A stretch of 5,590 bases of DNA from Spartobacteria bacterium (GTDB lineage Bacteria; Verrucomicrobiota; Verrucomicrobiia; Chthoniobacterales; Chthoniobacteraceae), in contig JANXWU010000014.1 in the NCBI GenBank assembly GCA_025350985.1, positions 1 to 5,590 of the forward strand, written 5' to 3'. Position numbers and translations under genes: made by a program. This document shows positions 5,181 to 5,590 of the stretch, piece by piece. A model generated the notes under the pieces. The model was given only the letters and a program-made list of their open reading frames with translations, had not been told where the DNA came from and did no database searches. The stretch's first letter is position 1, and the number at the start of each line of letters is the position of its first letter.

Positions 5181-5590
5181 CTATTTCAAAATCCGCATCG
5201 CGCGCAGCAGGCCTTCACTCACCAATTCGTACATTGGGAACTGCACGCAGAGAAGAAAGTATTGGCGTAACTCGACGGCGCACACCACCGCAATCAGCAA
5301 GCCGAGCGCGAGCTTTTCCCGACGCCCGAACCGCGCGCTGAGCACCGCCATTTGCGAGAAGGCCAGGAAGCGCAGCGGCATGTCCCACATGTTCGCATAG
5401 CGCAGGTTCATGCTGTATTTGACGTTGGCCATGAAGAGGTAGCTCAACGCGATAAAGCTAAAGAGAAAGACCTGCGCCTTCTTCTCGCGCGAGAGTCCGA
5501 ACGCCGCGCCAATGGCTGGAAGTAGAACCAGCGGGCTGACGAGCAGCAGGTCGATGAGGTAGCGATGCCAGGGGCCGTCGCAGAAGCGGA
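5181..5590 (-). CDS. Multi-spanning membrane protein, C-terminal 135 residues (possible GT-C glycosyltransferase)
   Basis: Only the 3' part is present; the frame stays open to the right edge and ends at the TAG at 5183-5181. The fragment begins with an aromatic, charged loop (RFCDGPWHRYLIDLLL) followed by about four hydrophobic segments: roughly 14-32, 39-56, 71-85 and 93-115. Short basic loops separate them (SREKK, RFGRREK), and a conserved-looking loop MNLRYANMWDMP lies between the second and third. This is the pattern of the membrane half of PMT/ArnT-like GT-C glycosyltransferases, which use polyprenyl-phosphate sugars. I cannot see their catalytic N-terminal loop, so the assignment is tentative. 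It converges on the glycosyltransferase/methyltransferase gene with 67 bases between stops. The membrane nature is firm; the enzyme class is a guess. Confidence 0.75.
   Translation of the reverse strand, partial: RFCDGPWHRYLIDLLLVSPLVLLPAIGAAFGLSREKKAQVFLFSFIALSYLFMANVKYSMNLRYANMWDMPLRFLAFSQMAVLSARFGRREKLALGLLIAVVCAVELRQYFLLCVQFPMYELVSEGLLRAMRILK

Overview
This is a GC-rich bacterial chromosomal window of ordinary housekeeping and envelope genes. I see no mobile element, CRISPR array, tRNA or rRNA. The genes suggest a Gram-negative-type bacterium. The ribonucleotide reductase resembles the two-ATP-cone enzymes I remember from Chlamydia and Pseudomonas, and a joined glycosyltransferase/methyltransferase lies nearby. 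Together these make Verrucomicrobiota or a related PVC lineage my best guess. This is inference only, and the sequence alone does not prove it.

Left part, minus strand: the first 423 codons of a class I ribonucleotide reductase large subunit (nrdA) run off the left edge. Its upstream region carries a good Shine-Dalgarno, a perfect 15-bp palindrome, a plausible promoter and two NrdR-box-like sites 30 bp apart. The better NrdR site sits in the -35/-10 spacer. Just upstream is a possible intrinsic terminator facing the same way, and then a cluster of overlapping inverted repeats (1490-1556). This cluster lies between the hemB operon and nrdA.

Middle: hemB (porphobilinogen synthase, zinc type) and a 57-residue lipoprotein overlap by four bases (ATGA), so they are probably co-transcribed on the minus strand. 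Diverging from hemB on the plus strand is a small lipobox-bearing L,D-transpeptidase. It is followed 60 bases later by a 508-residue protein that joins a GT2 glycosyltransferase to a class I SAM-dependent methyltransferase. At the right edge, converging on it, is the last 135 residues of a multi-spanning membrane protein, possibly a GT-C-type glycosyltransferase.

Functionally the window joins dNTP synthesis and tetrapyrrole synthesis on the left with cell-wall and surface-glycan functions on the right. The GT2 enzyme and the membrane protein could work in one lipid-linked sugar pathway, but that is inference. I found no convincing undescribed multi-gene system. The most worthwhile leads are the nrdA control region, the hairpin cluster and the unrecognised small lipoprotein.
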